From positions 2,288,001 through 2,352,000 of the forward strand of contig BROI01000001.1 in NCBI GenBank assembly GCA_027923505.1: 64,000 nucleotides of DNA, given 5' to 3'. Position 1 is the stretch's first letter; the number at the start of each line of letters is the position of its first letter. The notes under the pieces are model-generated. The model had not been told where the DNA came from. It saw nothing but the letters and a program-made list of their open reading frames with translations, and did not search any database. The position numbers and the translations under genes were made by a program. This document shows, piece after piece, positions 29,347 through 40,344 of the stretch. The DNA comes from Mayamaea pseudoterrestris (taxonomy: Eukaryota; Bacillariophyta; Bacillariophyceae; Sellaphorales; Sellaphoraceae).

Positions 29347-31781
29347 TCACTCATGTGAGACAGACTCTTCCGTGCCATTGTCGTCGTCGTCGTCGCTTTC
29401 ACTGTCCTTGGAAAAGTCTTTTACCGCTGGTGGCGTCATAATGTAATCTTCCAAATCGTCAATCGACTCCAGCGCTTCGTCTGAAGCGTCGCCAAACAAG
29501 GCCTCATTCAGTTTGATATAATCAATTGACTTGCGTCGCCGCTTGCCAGCGACAATGTTCGCAGTGTCTATCTTCCCTTGACCCGAACCACTTATCTGAG
29601 TGACACTGGAGCTTTCCGTGGACGTACCACCTCGCTTGCGAAGCCGCTTGCTGAGCCGACGATTCGATCCATTGACAATTACATCGCTAACGTCATCAAC
29701 ATCAGATAGCGCTGCAACTTCCTCCTTGTCAATGTGTAATTCGACGCTGGATAAATCACCCAGCGATGCTTGACTGTTTCGGTCGCTTTCGTCAACCGCG
29801 TCGTCGACATGTACACTGTCAGCTTCGCCTTGTTCTGGGTCAAAATCTTCCTCGTCATCGTCGTCGTCGTCATTCATGGCATCTTCATTGATTCCATCGG
29901 CAGGTTCATCCTCTCCAAGAACTAGCGCCAGGAATCGCCGCGTAAGAGCGTTTCGTACGCCACTCTTGAGTTGGCTTGCCGCCTCAAACTCCCGTTGCGA
30001 GTCTGGAAACACCTCGTCAACGCCGTCCCATGATTTAAGCGAATCCGTCACGGCGACTACACGCTTTTTGCGTCCACCTTCGATTGCCAATGCGTGACGC
30101 CTTTGCTCCCAGTCATCACCCATGTATTCCCCTTGGACAAAACCGACAAGTTCAGCAATTCCGACGCAAATGGGACAAAACCAGTCGTTTTCATCATCAC
30201 TTTCGTCAATAGTGACACGCGGAACTACGCAATCCTGATGATAAGCTCTGTAGCATCCTCGTCCGTCGCACAAAACCATGTCGTTGTCGTCCGTCGCTTC
30301 GTACGAAAGGCAAACGCAGCACTGCAAGTCCTCCAGTGACACTCCACTGGCGTCGTCGTCACCAGCCGCTGTTATTTTTTCTTTTAACATCTTTTTCGCC
30401 CAATGGTGGTTTGCATGACACAAATGATGATTGTTGGAATGTATTTCCGGTGCAGCGTTGCTTGAAGCCGTACTCGCGAGTCTTCCATCTCGCAAACCCT
30501 TCCGCGTAGTAATCTTTGCTGCGACTAAACTAGAGGCGATGGTACCACCAACAATGGCAATCTCCTCTGGTATTGGCTGGTGGTAATGATTACTGATTGT
30601 CGAGTCAGGTGTAGCGACACACTTCGCCGCTGCATCATTCAACGCATCGTCACTTGCGTGCAAGCGCATTTCACTCGTCCGAGGTTCCACTCGCCTGTAC
30701 TGAAGTAGATCTATTCCGAACGGAAACAGAACCCGGACCACAAAGTCATGATTCGTCTCATCCAGTTTCAAACTCGCCTCCTCTAACAACTGATAAGCAG
30801 TCGGAGTAGATCGACGGATTGCTTCCACGTTGAGCAAAAGTTTGCGAATATTCCACTTTGCAGAACACAGTTTCATCAAAACTTGCACCAACTCTTGCGA
30901 AATGGGACGCTTTGAGTTATTGGTATGCTGCAAAAAGTAGTTTCGATTACGCCGTGTACTCGTGAGCGCGTCAAGTGCAGTTGCTGCTTGTCGGTGATTC
31001 GCCAACTGGGTCTGTAGGTATTGACGAAGCTTTGCGAATTGCTGCTTGTAGAGTAAGGCCTTGGCATGAGCCGCTGAGAGTTCCCATGCGACTTCCTGGG
31101 CATGAATCAGGTCGAAAGGCTGCGTTGGAGGTGATCGGAATAGGGCGTCATACCGAAACACATGCGTCGGCTGCTGCGACGTTCGCTTCATTCGCTTGCC
31201 TCCACGCTGTTGCTTCGTATGCTGCTTGTCTCGATGGTCTTGCTCACGCTGCGTCTGACACAAAAGACAATGCCAGGAGCCTCGAGGAAGCAGTAAGAGC
31301 GGAACAAAGTGACATTTCTGGTGGTACAAGCGATCGCAAGAGTCGCAGTACACCAATGCATTGCAAGGATCGTAAAGTGTCGCAGGAAGGTACGGATCCG
31401 TTGGCCGAAAGTAAAAGGACGACTGAGATGAAACTTCCTCCTTTTCTTTTTCATCATAGTCTTCCATTCGATCTTGCTGAAAAAAGGCTGCTCGATCCGA
31501 AAAGTCTAGACAGCAGTGACAAAGGCAGCATGCTCCAATGTCCAAGGATGCTTCGTCGTCGTCGTCGTCATTCTTCGGTTCCTTCTTCGCTGAAGCGTTC
31601 GTTTCAGCTGGTAAATAGATATGAAATGTAGCATCTGTTAATATACCATTGCAGCCTGTCGAATCTGTCTCGCATCAAAGTGACAGTGATAACGTTCGTC
31701 CACGGTGACTGACGAAACAAGCCGTCGCTTACCTTGCTGCTGATGCAGCTGCTTCTTCTTCTTCTTGTGACGACTCGTCAT
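29347..31781 (-). CDS. Double PHD-finger nuclear protein
   Basis: Two exons, 31733-31781 (MTSRHKKKKKQLHQQQ) and 29347-31607, split by a 125-bp intron (gtaagc...ttaccag) with matching phase, giving 769 aa. PHD 1 spans about residues 38-125 and is stretched by a ~45-residue insert between the first Cys pair (CCLC) and YCDSCDRLYHQKCHF...WHCLLC. PHD 2 (about 425-480) is a compact C4HC3 finger: CCVCLSYEA...LCDGRGCYRAYHQDC...WFCPIC. Between them lies a helical region (EELSAAHAKALLYKQQFAKLRQYLQ-like). The tail is very acidic with a basic patch (RRLSKRLRKRGG). PHD fingers usually read histone H3 tails, so a chromatin role is likely. The partner enzyme is unknown. Confidence 0.85.
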
Positions 31782-32201
31782 GCTTGTCAATATCAAGCAG
31801 TCACTCTTCTTTCTTCTGGCTTCCAGTCGGCTCAATGGTCAATCGTTTTACCCTTATAAACTAACTGCAGTCGGCCGAGGAAGGACCTGTCGGTGGTCGT
31901 CGCCCTTGTGAATGACAACATTCGTGATGACGGAGAACGAGAAGCGCGCGCCGGTTGATTCGACTTGTAACCTCAGCGCTAACTGTGAGTGGCACGACTA
32001 CCGTAGTACTCGTACCAGTTAGCTAACGTACGTGCTGCACGACAACAGTCCATCGCTTACTGTTAGTTCGCTTGTTTACCATACACGTTTGTATTGCAAC
32101 CACTCCAATGTATTTAACAAAATGCAAACTAATAGTAAAATGTAATACTCGACGCCCTAACTAAACCTAACAGCAACTTCACAGTTGTCAAACCCAGAAG
32201 T
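31782..32201. other. Intergenic region between two minus-strand genes
   Basis: About 420 bp containing the upstream region of the PHD gene and the 3' end of the first MORN gene. No coding frame or repeat was recognised. Confidence 0.4.
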
Positions 32202-33671
32202 TCACCATGACTCGGTCGTTGGCACTGGCGCCGGCTCAGGATTCGCGTAACCTGTAAACACGTTATTGTGAAAGGTTCCCTTTAAAACTTGCGCCCGACG
32301 GTTGCGGTGCTTGTTGGAATCTTTAAAGGTGTAAGTTCCATGCCCGTGCATGCGACCCGCCTGCAAGTCGCCAAGGTAAACGTCGCCACTTTCCACAAAC
32401 TTGAGGACGCCAACGCCATGCGGCTTGCCACGAAACATTGGACCAGAGTAGACAGCTGCCCTAACGCTCCCGTCGGCTGCAGTCAATGAGACTGCATGAC
32501 CGCGAACGCGCGTCGAGGGGTGTGGAGGTGGCGTCGACGCAGATGCGCCCGCAACACTGCCCAAGTCAGCGTCGGGTCGATGAAGAGAATGGTTCCCGCC
32601 GCCATCGGGACTGCCATCCTTGTCCATGTTTGTCAAAGTCGTGGACTGGTGGTCTGGATACAAGTTGGTCAAGCCAGAATTGACCGAAACGTTGCAGTCA
32701 TCGCCATGGTACACTTCAATCTGCTCAATCGGCAAGTAGCTAGAATTGTCGGCTTCATTATGAGGCTCGTGATCATCGTAGACTGTAACTGGTTGCTGCA
32801 GCTGCAGCGTCATGTTGTTCTGGTCTTGCGGCGTGCCAATGTTCTTGTAGAGACTCGTCAAGTAGTCCACTGGCTGTTGTTGCTGCTGTACAGTTTGCTG
32901 CACCATGAGCTTGGCTCGCAAGGCTTGAATCTCGGCTTGCTGCTGCGCGATTATTCCTTCACTTTGCGACAAGCAGACACGGCAGTTTGGGAGTCGGCAA
33001 AATTCGCGATGCGTCAGTAGGGTATTCCGCTCCCACCTTTTCGAGGTTTCTTCCAGCAGGCGATTCAATGCGCTGAGCGAATCTTCGTCGTCGTCGTCCT
33101 CCATAACATCGTCTTCGTCATAGTCTTCACCATCGTCTTCGTCTTCATCATACTCGTGAGCATTAGTGTCAAAGGAGCCAATTTCGTAGCTTCCAAGATC
33201 AGCTTGTTGGACTGGATGATTCACAAGGACCAGCGCCGTGGACAAATGACGCTGCAAATCCCAAGCAGCTTCATCGTCTTCAGTATTGGAGCGGCCGCGG
33301 ACCGAATTGTCAGTCGGCTCGCTGTTTTCGCCGCTGCTGCAGCTTGTGCAAGTGGCGGCTGTTCCGGTGCTTTCCGAGTAAAAGAGGTGCGGCGGACGAG
33401 TCAAACTTGATGATGCTGCGGGTCCATTCGTCCTTGCCGCCGATGACTGAGATGCGAGCGGCGAGGAATCTAGAGAATTCGTTTCGACATTGGACTTGCG
33501 GAGCTGTCCTGGAAAAGATGAATCTCCAGATTGCCCTGCATTCTCCTGCAGAGGAACTTCGAGCGCCGCTTGCTGCTGCTGTTGCTGCTGGCGTTTTTTG
33601 CGGTTTAAATGATTCAAATACGCCGACGTTACCGAGTTACGCGGAGGACGAAGCGCCGTGATTGCAGTCAT
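32202..33671 (-). CDS. MORN-repeat protein with Gln-rich coiled region (MORN-a)
   Basis: Single exon, 489 aa from the ATG at 33671. The frame also has an ATG at 33794, but the extra 41 residues are Ser/Val-rich and look like translated leader. The middle has an acidic run (DEDEDDGEDYDEDD), then FCRLPNCRVCLSQ and a helical Gln-rich segment (IIAQQQAEIQALRAKLMVQQ). The C-terminus carries two to three MORN repeats: YSGPMFRGKPHGVGVLKF, YLGDLQAGRMHGHGTYTF and LKGTFHNNVFTGY. MORN repeats are membrane- or phosphoinositide-associated scaffolds in many protists. Function is unknown. It is the most divergent of three MORN genes clustered here. Confidence 0.78.
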   Translation of the reverse strand: MTAITALRPPRNSVTSAYLNHLNRKKRQQQQQQQAALEVPLQENAGQSGDSSFPGQLRKSNVETNSLDSSPLASQSSAARTNGPAASSSLTRPPHLFYSESTGTAATCTSCSSGENSEPTDNSVRGRSNTEDDEAAWDLQRHLSTALVLVNHPVQQADLGSYEIGSFDTNAHEYDEDEDDGEDYDEDDVMEDDDDEDSLSALNRLLEETSKRWERNTLLTHREFCRLPNCRVCLSQSEGIIAQQQAEIQALRAKLMVQQTVQQQQQPVDYLTSLYKNIGTPQDQNNMTLQLQQPVTVYDDHEPHNEADNSSYLPIEQIEVYHGDDCNVSVNSGLTNLYPDHQSTTLTNMDKDGSPDGGGNHSLHRPDADLGSVAGASASTPPPHPSTRVRGHAVSLTAADGSVRAAVYSGPMFRGKPHGVGVLKFVESGDVYLGDLQAGRMHGHGTYTFKDSNKHRNRRAQVLKGTFHNNVFTGYANPEPAPVPTTESW

Positions 33672-34956
33672 GATACTAACAGAGACTCTAGCAGTACTTG
33701 CTGTAAAAACTACTTGCGATAAATAGACTTGAGAAAGCAAGCAATTCACTTGTCTCGACTTGCAAAAGGAGTGGGTGCGTTGTGCCTCGCACATCCACTC
33801 GTTGGTGGCGTGGCGTGGCGTGATTCAAACCAATCGACGTTGGTTTCGAATGGCACATGAGAGGCTTATGTCGAAAGCATGCGGAGTATACCTGCCACGC
33901 CAATTTTGGTGAATAGCCAGCCAATGAATGCTCGCCAATGCATGTGCCTTCAAAACGTCAAGGTTCGCACTTGAATCTTGCTTGATTTTGTGACTCCCCA
34001 TGGTACCGGTAGGCCATTTCCGTCGGTCCTTCGAGTTTGAGAACATTCGACCATGGAGGCTTGCGACAAATCGTCTTCGGTCGCATAGTACACGGTAGTG
34101 ACAAGCTCGATATAGTTTTGGCAAATTGGATATTGACGCTTACCAAACAATACAGTTTCTCTCGCGTCCCTCTTGCCCCGTACTTGCGATTGATATATGA
34201 TATTACTGATACGGCGGTTTCTAACGTGGTGGACGAAGAGTGATTCGAGTACGAATAAGAAGTTACCGCTACTCGGATATATATGTGAAATTAGGCTACA
34301 GTAAATGAAAACCGGGTGGTTCATGGTGCTATAATGGTATTTAAACTTCCGGCTTCCGAAGTAAGGCAATTTTTGGATCCTTCCTTTGGCGGCGGCGATG
34401 CTCGAGCTATTTAATTCGGTTAACTAAAAGGCCTAATACAAGTGTCTGTGTACCCACTTAGCTTTGGGACTGTTAGTAAACTCTAAAGAGCTCGTTTTGT
34501 CGCGGTACCAAATTCAATGATACATGATGATGCCGACTGCCGATACTGCTGACGGCAGACGGCATATTGGCTGTCAGCACTTGATTAGCTCATTCGGTTC
34601 TGGATGAAGACGGCATAGCAAGTCGCGTATGTGAGATTGTGATCAAGTAATAAGCCAGGGTCATGGAAAAACTTTCTCAAAGTCGATTTCCAAGGCGTGT
34701 GGCGAATGGTCATGGTCGGCGCACGGCGCGCTTGAAATAACGAGTACCGGTCTAGACTCGCCCGGCTCGGTTACGACACAAACCTGCTTATTTAACCATC
34801 GCTGCCTGCTCGCTAGCGATTCCAGCGAATCCATTATTTTTTTGTCGTCATGAATCCGGCCACCAAGGCTTGCAGCTACTAGCACCTCGACTGCGTCTTC
34901 CCAGGCAGGCCTGACGACTGAAAAGGCTAGGACTGTACACTGCAATCGTCCTTGTC
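33672..34956. other. Intergenic region between divergent MORN genes
   Basis: About 1.3 kb. MORN-a is read leftwards and MORN-b rightwards, so promoters lie at both ends. Minus-strand frames at 33950-34369 and 34661-34945 are open but have no recognisable family and no supported start, and were not called. A short near-repeat of tgccgactgccgatactgctgacggc lies around 34530. Confidence 0.45.
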
Positions 34957-37140
34957 ATGTTGGCAAGCGTAAGAAATCGAATTGCCCAAGGCGATTTGCT
35001 TGGCACCAGGTCGATCAACATTGGATCATCGGCTCCATCGGCGGCACCTTCCAATTCCGGCGGCCAGTGGCCGTCCATTATGATGGCACCACCAAGCATT
35101 GCGAACGACGGAGGCGATTTCTACGATCAAATTCATTCAGAAATCAAGGATCTGCGGAGTCGCGTTGATGTGAGGTTAAGAGACGTTGTTTCAAATGGAG
35201 AGAATGAATTAGACTTTCTCACCGAGCAATTGGATGCACTGAAAAGACTGGAAACAGAGGAAGGGATGATAAACTTTGCAGCTGAAATGGAAGCCCGCAA
35301 TGATTTTTCTAACAAAATTTTGGTTGCTGAGTCTCCCTTGGACGATGCATCGGAGGGAGGAAAATCGTTTGACGATTTGCAGATTTCATCCTCGGCAGCG
35401 ACTGAACCAGCGAATAATCGCCGGCAGATTGCTATGGCGCGACGACTACACAAAATTAACTTCCCCGACGAAGACACTATTGCCGAGTCAGATGCTGAAA
35501 CGGAGGAATCCTCCAAGAGTGACTACGTTTTTCAAAACTCCATGATCATGGACAAACCGCAGGCTGCAAGGAAAAATGACGCCGTCACAAAAGCACGTGA
35601 GCTTGCCAGCCCAAAGTTTCGACATTTCTTTCCAGACAAAGAAACAGACAATAGAATCAGTAACAAAGCTACGATGAAGAGCCTCGTGGACACTCCCTCA
35701 GAGTCAAGCGCCATTGTGCCAGTGGCAATAACTCGATCTCCGTACGCAAGTCAAATGCGCGCATCCGTACAGCCGACAATCTATAACCGGCAGCAGTCAA
35801 AAGGTCAAGTAGGTGATTCAAGACCAAACATGAGTCAAATTCGCAACTTGTCCCAGCACGTTCCGTCGCTGCTGGATGGATTAGAAAGCCCAAGATCACC
35901 TCAGGTGACGCGCGAGCGCGAGCCGCCTGATACAGAGGTTGTCAGGCGTCGAGCAATTGTTCCTGATCCAAGTGGGGTCGACAACCAGCTGGCAATAAGT
36001 CCATCGCGCAGCGGACGTTACTTGCAAAGGAGCGACATAAGTGCCCAAAAGAACACAGGGCATCGCGATTCACAGCTCGACGAATTCATGTCATCACTCG
36101 ATTACCTCGACAAACAACATCAAGCGTCGTCTGCTGCAACACCACAAATTTCTCCTCATCCGTCACATACCCCATCAGTTAAATCCAGTGAGTCTGTTGA
36201 AAATCGCATTGTTGCAATCGACAGTAGTGATCTTTATAGCACGGCTATGAGTTCTGCTCTTAGCGTGGCACAATCCGTCGCCAGTCAAAGCTGCGCCTAC
36301 AAGGCCATGAATTTGGAGTCGCTGGCACATAGCTCAGTCACTGATAGTATGGCGCTCCACTCAGAGACTGACATCTTCGCCAAAATCGCAGCTGGCAAAA
36401 CCAACGGTGTCGTGCGGATAGAAAAGGTGCAAGGCCGCGCGCTGTGCGACCCATACGGTGACCGAGGACGTTATACTGGCATTTTGGTCAAAGGCAAACC
36501 ATATGGACATGGAACTATGCACTACGACGACGGTCGCAGCTACACTGGTGATTGGAAGAATGGTCGATGGCAAGGCAAGGGGCGAACGCTGTTTGTGAAT
36601 GGTGATTTTTATGTGGGTAAGTATGTCAAGGACCAGCGGCATGGTCTTGGTCGATATGAATGGAGCGACGGTCGAGTTTACGACGGCCAATTTATCAAGG
36701 ATCGAAGGGAAGGCAAAGGGACGTATACATGGCCTGATGGCGCTATATACGCCGGCGATTTCAATGCGGGACATCGGCACGGTCAAGGATGCTACAAATT
36801 TCCAGACGGATCAGTATACACAGGTGAATTTAAAGAAGGAAAGTACCACGGAGTCGGTGAATGTATATGGGCCGACGGGCGATGGTATCGTGGCGAGTGG
36901 GCTGAGGGCCATGCCCATGGCTACGGCGTTGAGGTCCGACCTGACGGCACGATTCGCCACGACGGCGAGTGGAAGAGCGATCGACCAGTACGAAATGGGA
37001 AGGAGCTGAAGGAGCGCAACATTCAAGACAACACCCGTAGAAAGAACAAGATTCCTGAAGGTGACCGGCCGAAGCGACGTTCGGCTCACCCACCTTCGCC
37101 TGGAATGAAGTCAAAGTTCATCTACCAAATAGATCCATAG
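34957..37140 (+). CDS. MORN-repeat protein (MORN-b)
   Basis: Single exon, 727 aa. Residues 1-460 are hydrophilic and Ser-rich with a short helical region (LTEQLDALKRLETEEGMINFAAEMEARN). From about residue 480 there are seven complete MORN repeats and a partial one, starting DPYGDRGRYTG and including YGHGTMHYDDGRSYTGDW, GKGTYTWPDGAIYAGDF and HGVGECIWADGRWYRGEW. It ends the repeat region with DGTIRHDGEWKSDRP, then a basic tail. No signal peptide or membrane helix is visible. It is convergent with MORN-c, whose repeats align with it one for one. Confidence 0.88.
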   Translation: MLASVRNRIAQGDLLGTRSINIGSSAPSAAPSNSGGQWPSIMMAPPSIANDGGDFYDQIHSEIKDLRSRVDVRLRDVVSNGENELDFLTEQLDALKRLETEEGMINFAAEMEARNDFSNKILVAESPLDDASEGGKSFDDLQISSSAATEPANNRRQIAMARRLHKINFPDEDTIAESDAETEESSKSDYVFQNSMIMDKPQAARKNDAVTKARELASPKFRHFFPDKETDNRISNKATMKSLVDTPSESSAIVPVAITRSPYASQMRASVQPTIYNRQQSKGQVGDSRPNMSQIRNLSQHVPSLLDGLESPRSPQVTREREPPDTEVVRRRAIVPDPSGVDNQLAISPSRSGRYLQRSDISAQKNTGHRDSQLDEFMSSLDYLDKQHQASSAATPQISPHPSHTPSVKSSESVENRIVAIDSSDLYSTAMSSALSVAQSVASQSCAYKAMNLESLAHSSVTDSMALHSETDIFAKIAAGKTNGVVRIEKVQGRALCDPYGDRGRYTGILVKGKPYGHGTMHYDDGRSYTGDWKNGRWQGKGRTLFVNGDFYVGKYVKDQRHGLGRYEWSDGRVYDGQFIKDRREGKGTYTWPDGAIYAGDFNAGHRHGQGCYKFPDGSVYTGEFKEGKYHGVGECIWADGRWYRGEWAEGHAHGYGVEVRPDGTIRHDGEWKSDRPVRNGKELKERNIQDNTRRKNKIPEGDRPKRRSAHPPSPGMKSKFIYQIDP

Positions 37141-37252
37141 CTCCAATAATTTTGAATTGTATGAGACTTACTAAAGGCTTGGATAAATATCTTTGTACTA
37201 CAGACAGATTTACATGACAGTTATACATTGAATAATTAAATGCCCATCATCA

Positions 37253-39970
37253 TCAGATGATCGGTTCGTCCTCGCGCCATAGGCCGTCGTGGCGAACGGT
37301 TCCATCAGAGAATGTTTCGATACCTTTGCCATGCGCCATCCCGTTCAGCCATTCACTGTTAAATAACAATATCGTTAGACTTGCAACCAAGCGCGAAACA
37401 CCCGTTGCGTAATGATTACATACCCTTTGTAACACCTGCCATCCTCCCACGAGCAGACGCCATAGCCACTGTATCTTCCGTCCTTCCATGAGCCTTCGTA
37501 CTTGCCGCCATCGCTAAATGTGTATTGGCCTTGTCCTTCCCGCTGTCCGTTGCGAAACTCTCCCTCGTAAACTGCCCCATCGGGCCAAATAAACTTGCCC
37601 TTGCCGTGCCGCTTATCCTCGCGAAACATTCCATCGAAGACACGGCCATCGTGCCATTGATAAATGCCTCTCCCATGGCGTTGATCGAATCGATACTCGC
37701 CTTCGTATGTATCGCCATTCGCGAATGACGCTCTTCCAAAGCCATGCCAACGCCCATGTCTCCATTCGCCTGCATACGTGCGCTTGTCCTCGTGATATAC
37801 CATTTCTCCGTATCCATGTGGCATGCCAGTCGATCGCAGAATGATTCCAGTATATTCGCCCTTGTCGCCATAGGGATCCATGATGGTTTGCTTTTGCGCC
37901 TTGATTCGGTCTTCCCCAAATGTTGACGAGGCTACTGTATGTCCAACACTGGCGTTGTCGTCGACAAATGAAACTCCACCTGTCCTACTCTTGGGCGACT
38001 TCGGTTTTTGCGGCAAGATGGCTCGAGCGGCAGCTGGGTTCGTACCGGGCGAACGCGGTGGCAGGTTACGAGGTTGTCCATTCGATACGCCAACGACATT
38101 GTCACTCATCGCAACGACTGGTCGAGGAGGTGTGGTTGGATAATCTAGTTCTTGAGAAGTATCATTTACTGCGGCGTTTCCCTTATTGCCACTCGCACCG
38201 AACTCTGGAACCTGCGACTTGTTTTGATGCTGAATGTGCAAAGGTATGCTCGTCCCAAAAGTGATATTCTCCTCCAGTGGCACTGGCGGTGGTGCTCCTC
38301 CGTCAAATCCAATGTCCTGAGGAATCGATGCAGCAGCGAGCGAATACTCGTCCAAGTCGGATATTTGATGCGAACCTTCCACTTGTCGCAGTTCCTTGTT
38401 CCAATCAGGTTCACTATAGTTGTTGGAGGCATTCTCGTGCTCCTGATCCTGTTCCTGCACCTGCTCATGGTTTGGCCGACTCACTGGCCCTTCAAGAGCA
38501 TCATTACTCTGTTGACTGCTACCATAGACAACGCCGCCGCCAACAGCCTGGCTACCAAGATCGGCCACATTGTTCCTTCGCGGCGACGCATTCAGAAGTT
38601 CGGTTGCTCGCGAGGTCAGTGGGCCAACCTTACGCTTGTATGCATTCTTTTGTGCCTGTGTTTTGCTTGCCCGCGATCGCCCCGACGCACTATTTGCATC
38701 CGACGCCGGCCAAGTGATGCTATTGCTGTCGAACTCATCCTTGCCTTCATCCGACAAGTTTTCGCCCATGGAGTTGCCTGTGCCAACCGACTCATCGTGT
38801 GCTTCGTTGCCATTAAGTTGGGGTTGCTGAAGCAAATGACTATTGTTAACATTGCCAGACTCGCTTTCGTTAATGCCCGCACCACTTTGAGACTTTCTCC
38901 TATAACTCTGCTGCTGCGCATTGTCTTCAGACGACTGTAAGCTTGACGCCGGCATGAAGTCGGGCTGGAAGAAGGCTGGATCTTCAAACCCATGCCAAGA
39001 GTTGGAACTTGGCGTAGGACTGGGCATGAGATTGGCAGCTGGTGGCGGCGGAGGTTGTTGCTGCATCACGATCATTTGCTTGTCTTGGTTATTATTACCA
39101 GAAGTGCTCTTGCGTCCTTGTCGAGTCTGCATGGCTGCTAACTTGATGAGCTTAAGCTCTTGTTGCATGCGCTGCTCCTGTTGGTGTAGCTTTTCCGTAA
39201 GTAGAACATTATCAAGGCGCAACTGGTTCAAGTCAGCGTTTGCTTGCTCGAGTTGCTGCTTCAATTGCGCATTTTCGTTCTCCTTTTGCCAGATCATCCA
39301 ATCCTGCATTTGCTGCATGCGTTGGATTTGCATGGTGAGTGCATCGTACTGTGCTGGCGAGTTGTTTGGTTGCACTGGCGGCGGTGGACTCGACCAAAAT
39401 GAACCAGGCGGCGCTCCCATGGGCGTGCCTCCCGGCGATGGCCCTTGCGGTGGTTGCGATTGACTCATTTGTAGTGGAGTCGTTGGTAGCGCATGTGACT
39501 GCTGCTGCGGCATGTGCTGCTGATGGTGTTGTTGCTGCAAATGAGCTTGTTGCTGCTGCTGCTGCTGCTGCATGGGACTGGGAGGCGGCAATCCCATGCC
39601 TGGGTATCTTGGCGGCAATGAATGCGAGGTTGGCGACGGCTGACTAGTCGATGGATGATTCTGCTGTTGGTGTTGCTGCTGATTATGGAATGGATTCTGC
39701 TGCTGCAATTGTGGCGCAGACGGATGCTGCTGATGCATCATTTGCGTCGGAGCTCCGCCTTGGTTCGCTGTAGAAGAAGCTGGCTGATACATTTGCTGCT
39801 GCTGCAAATCGTACATTGGACGTGTCTGGACTTGTACTGGTACTTGCTGCTGCTGTTGCATCTGCTGGTATTGGTGCTGGGTGTTTTGCGACGACAGCAC
39901 CTTTTCTTCGGAGGAGGTCGCTCGATTACTCCACTGGAGCGTCTCTACTGGGGGTCCTGCATCGACGGAG

Positions 39971-40002
<32 letters not shown>

Positions 40003-40344
40003 ATCTGCATGATGCACCATGGCAATGGGAGGTTGCTGCTGCATATTATTTTCCATGCCGGCATTCCCATCGCTAGCAATATTAGTAGCATTAGGTGCTG
40101 TAGTTCCAAGTTCCTGCAATTTCTGCTGCACCAAGGCTTGCTGCTCCTTTAAAACGGATCTTTTTTCATAAAATTCCATTTCACATTCGCGACAAAGAGC
40201 GTTCCGATCATCGTATCTTCCGCCGTGTTTGGGACAGGTAAAGACTCGCTCGCCGTGAGCCATTGGCACTAATGTTGACTGCATGGTTGCGTACGTCCCG
40301 GCGCCCCAAGAGTCAATCGACTTGGCGTCGCTATTGTCGGCCAT
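37253..40344 (-). CDS. Long Gln-rich MORN-repeat protein (MORN-c)
   Basis: Two exons, 37424-40344 and 37253-37355, with a 68-bp GT-AG intron that falls inside a MORN repeat (CYKG joined to EWLNGMAHGKG); 1007 aa. The N-terminus has a Cys/His cluster (CPKHGGRYDDRNALCRECE) that could bind zinc. Residues 90-330 are Gln/Pro-rich with a run of ten Gln, encoded by a CAG repeat near 39971-40004. A coiled-coil follows (LKQQLEQANADLNQLRLDN). MORN repeats occupy the last ~180 residues, starting DPYGDKGEYTG and ending DGTVRHDGLWREDEP. The Gln-rich region resembles those of transcriptional regulators, but MORN suggests a membrane or cytoskeletal scaffold; function is open. Confidence 0.88.
39971..40004. 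repeat. Trinucleotide (CTG/CAG) microsatellite encoding poly-Gln
   Basis: A run of about eleven tgc/ctg triplets inside the MORN-c gene, read as CAG on the minus strand and encoding ten consecutive Gln. Shorter CAG clusters flank it (near 39550 and 39850). Such tracts are length-variable in many organisms. Confidence 0.85.

Noticed and set aside
33950-34369. Minus-strand 139-codon frame
   Set aside because: Composition looks random (many Tyr, His, Ile), no motif or homologous pattern is recognised, and it lies in a promoter region between divergent genes.
34661-34945. Minus-strand 94-codon frame upstream of MORN-b
   Set aside because: The apparent start is TTG. An acceptor-like ttttcag precedes it, but no acceptable upstream exon is available without running into the MORN-b coding sequence.
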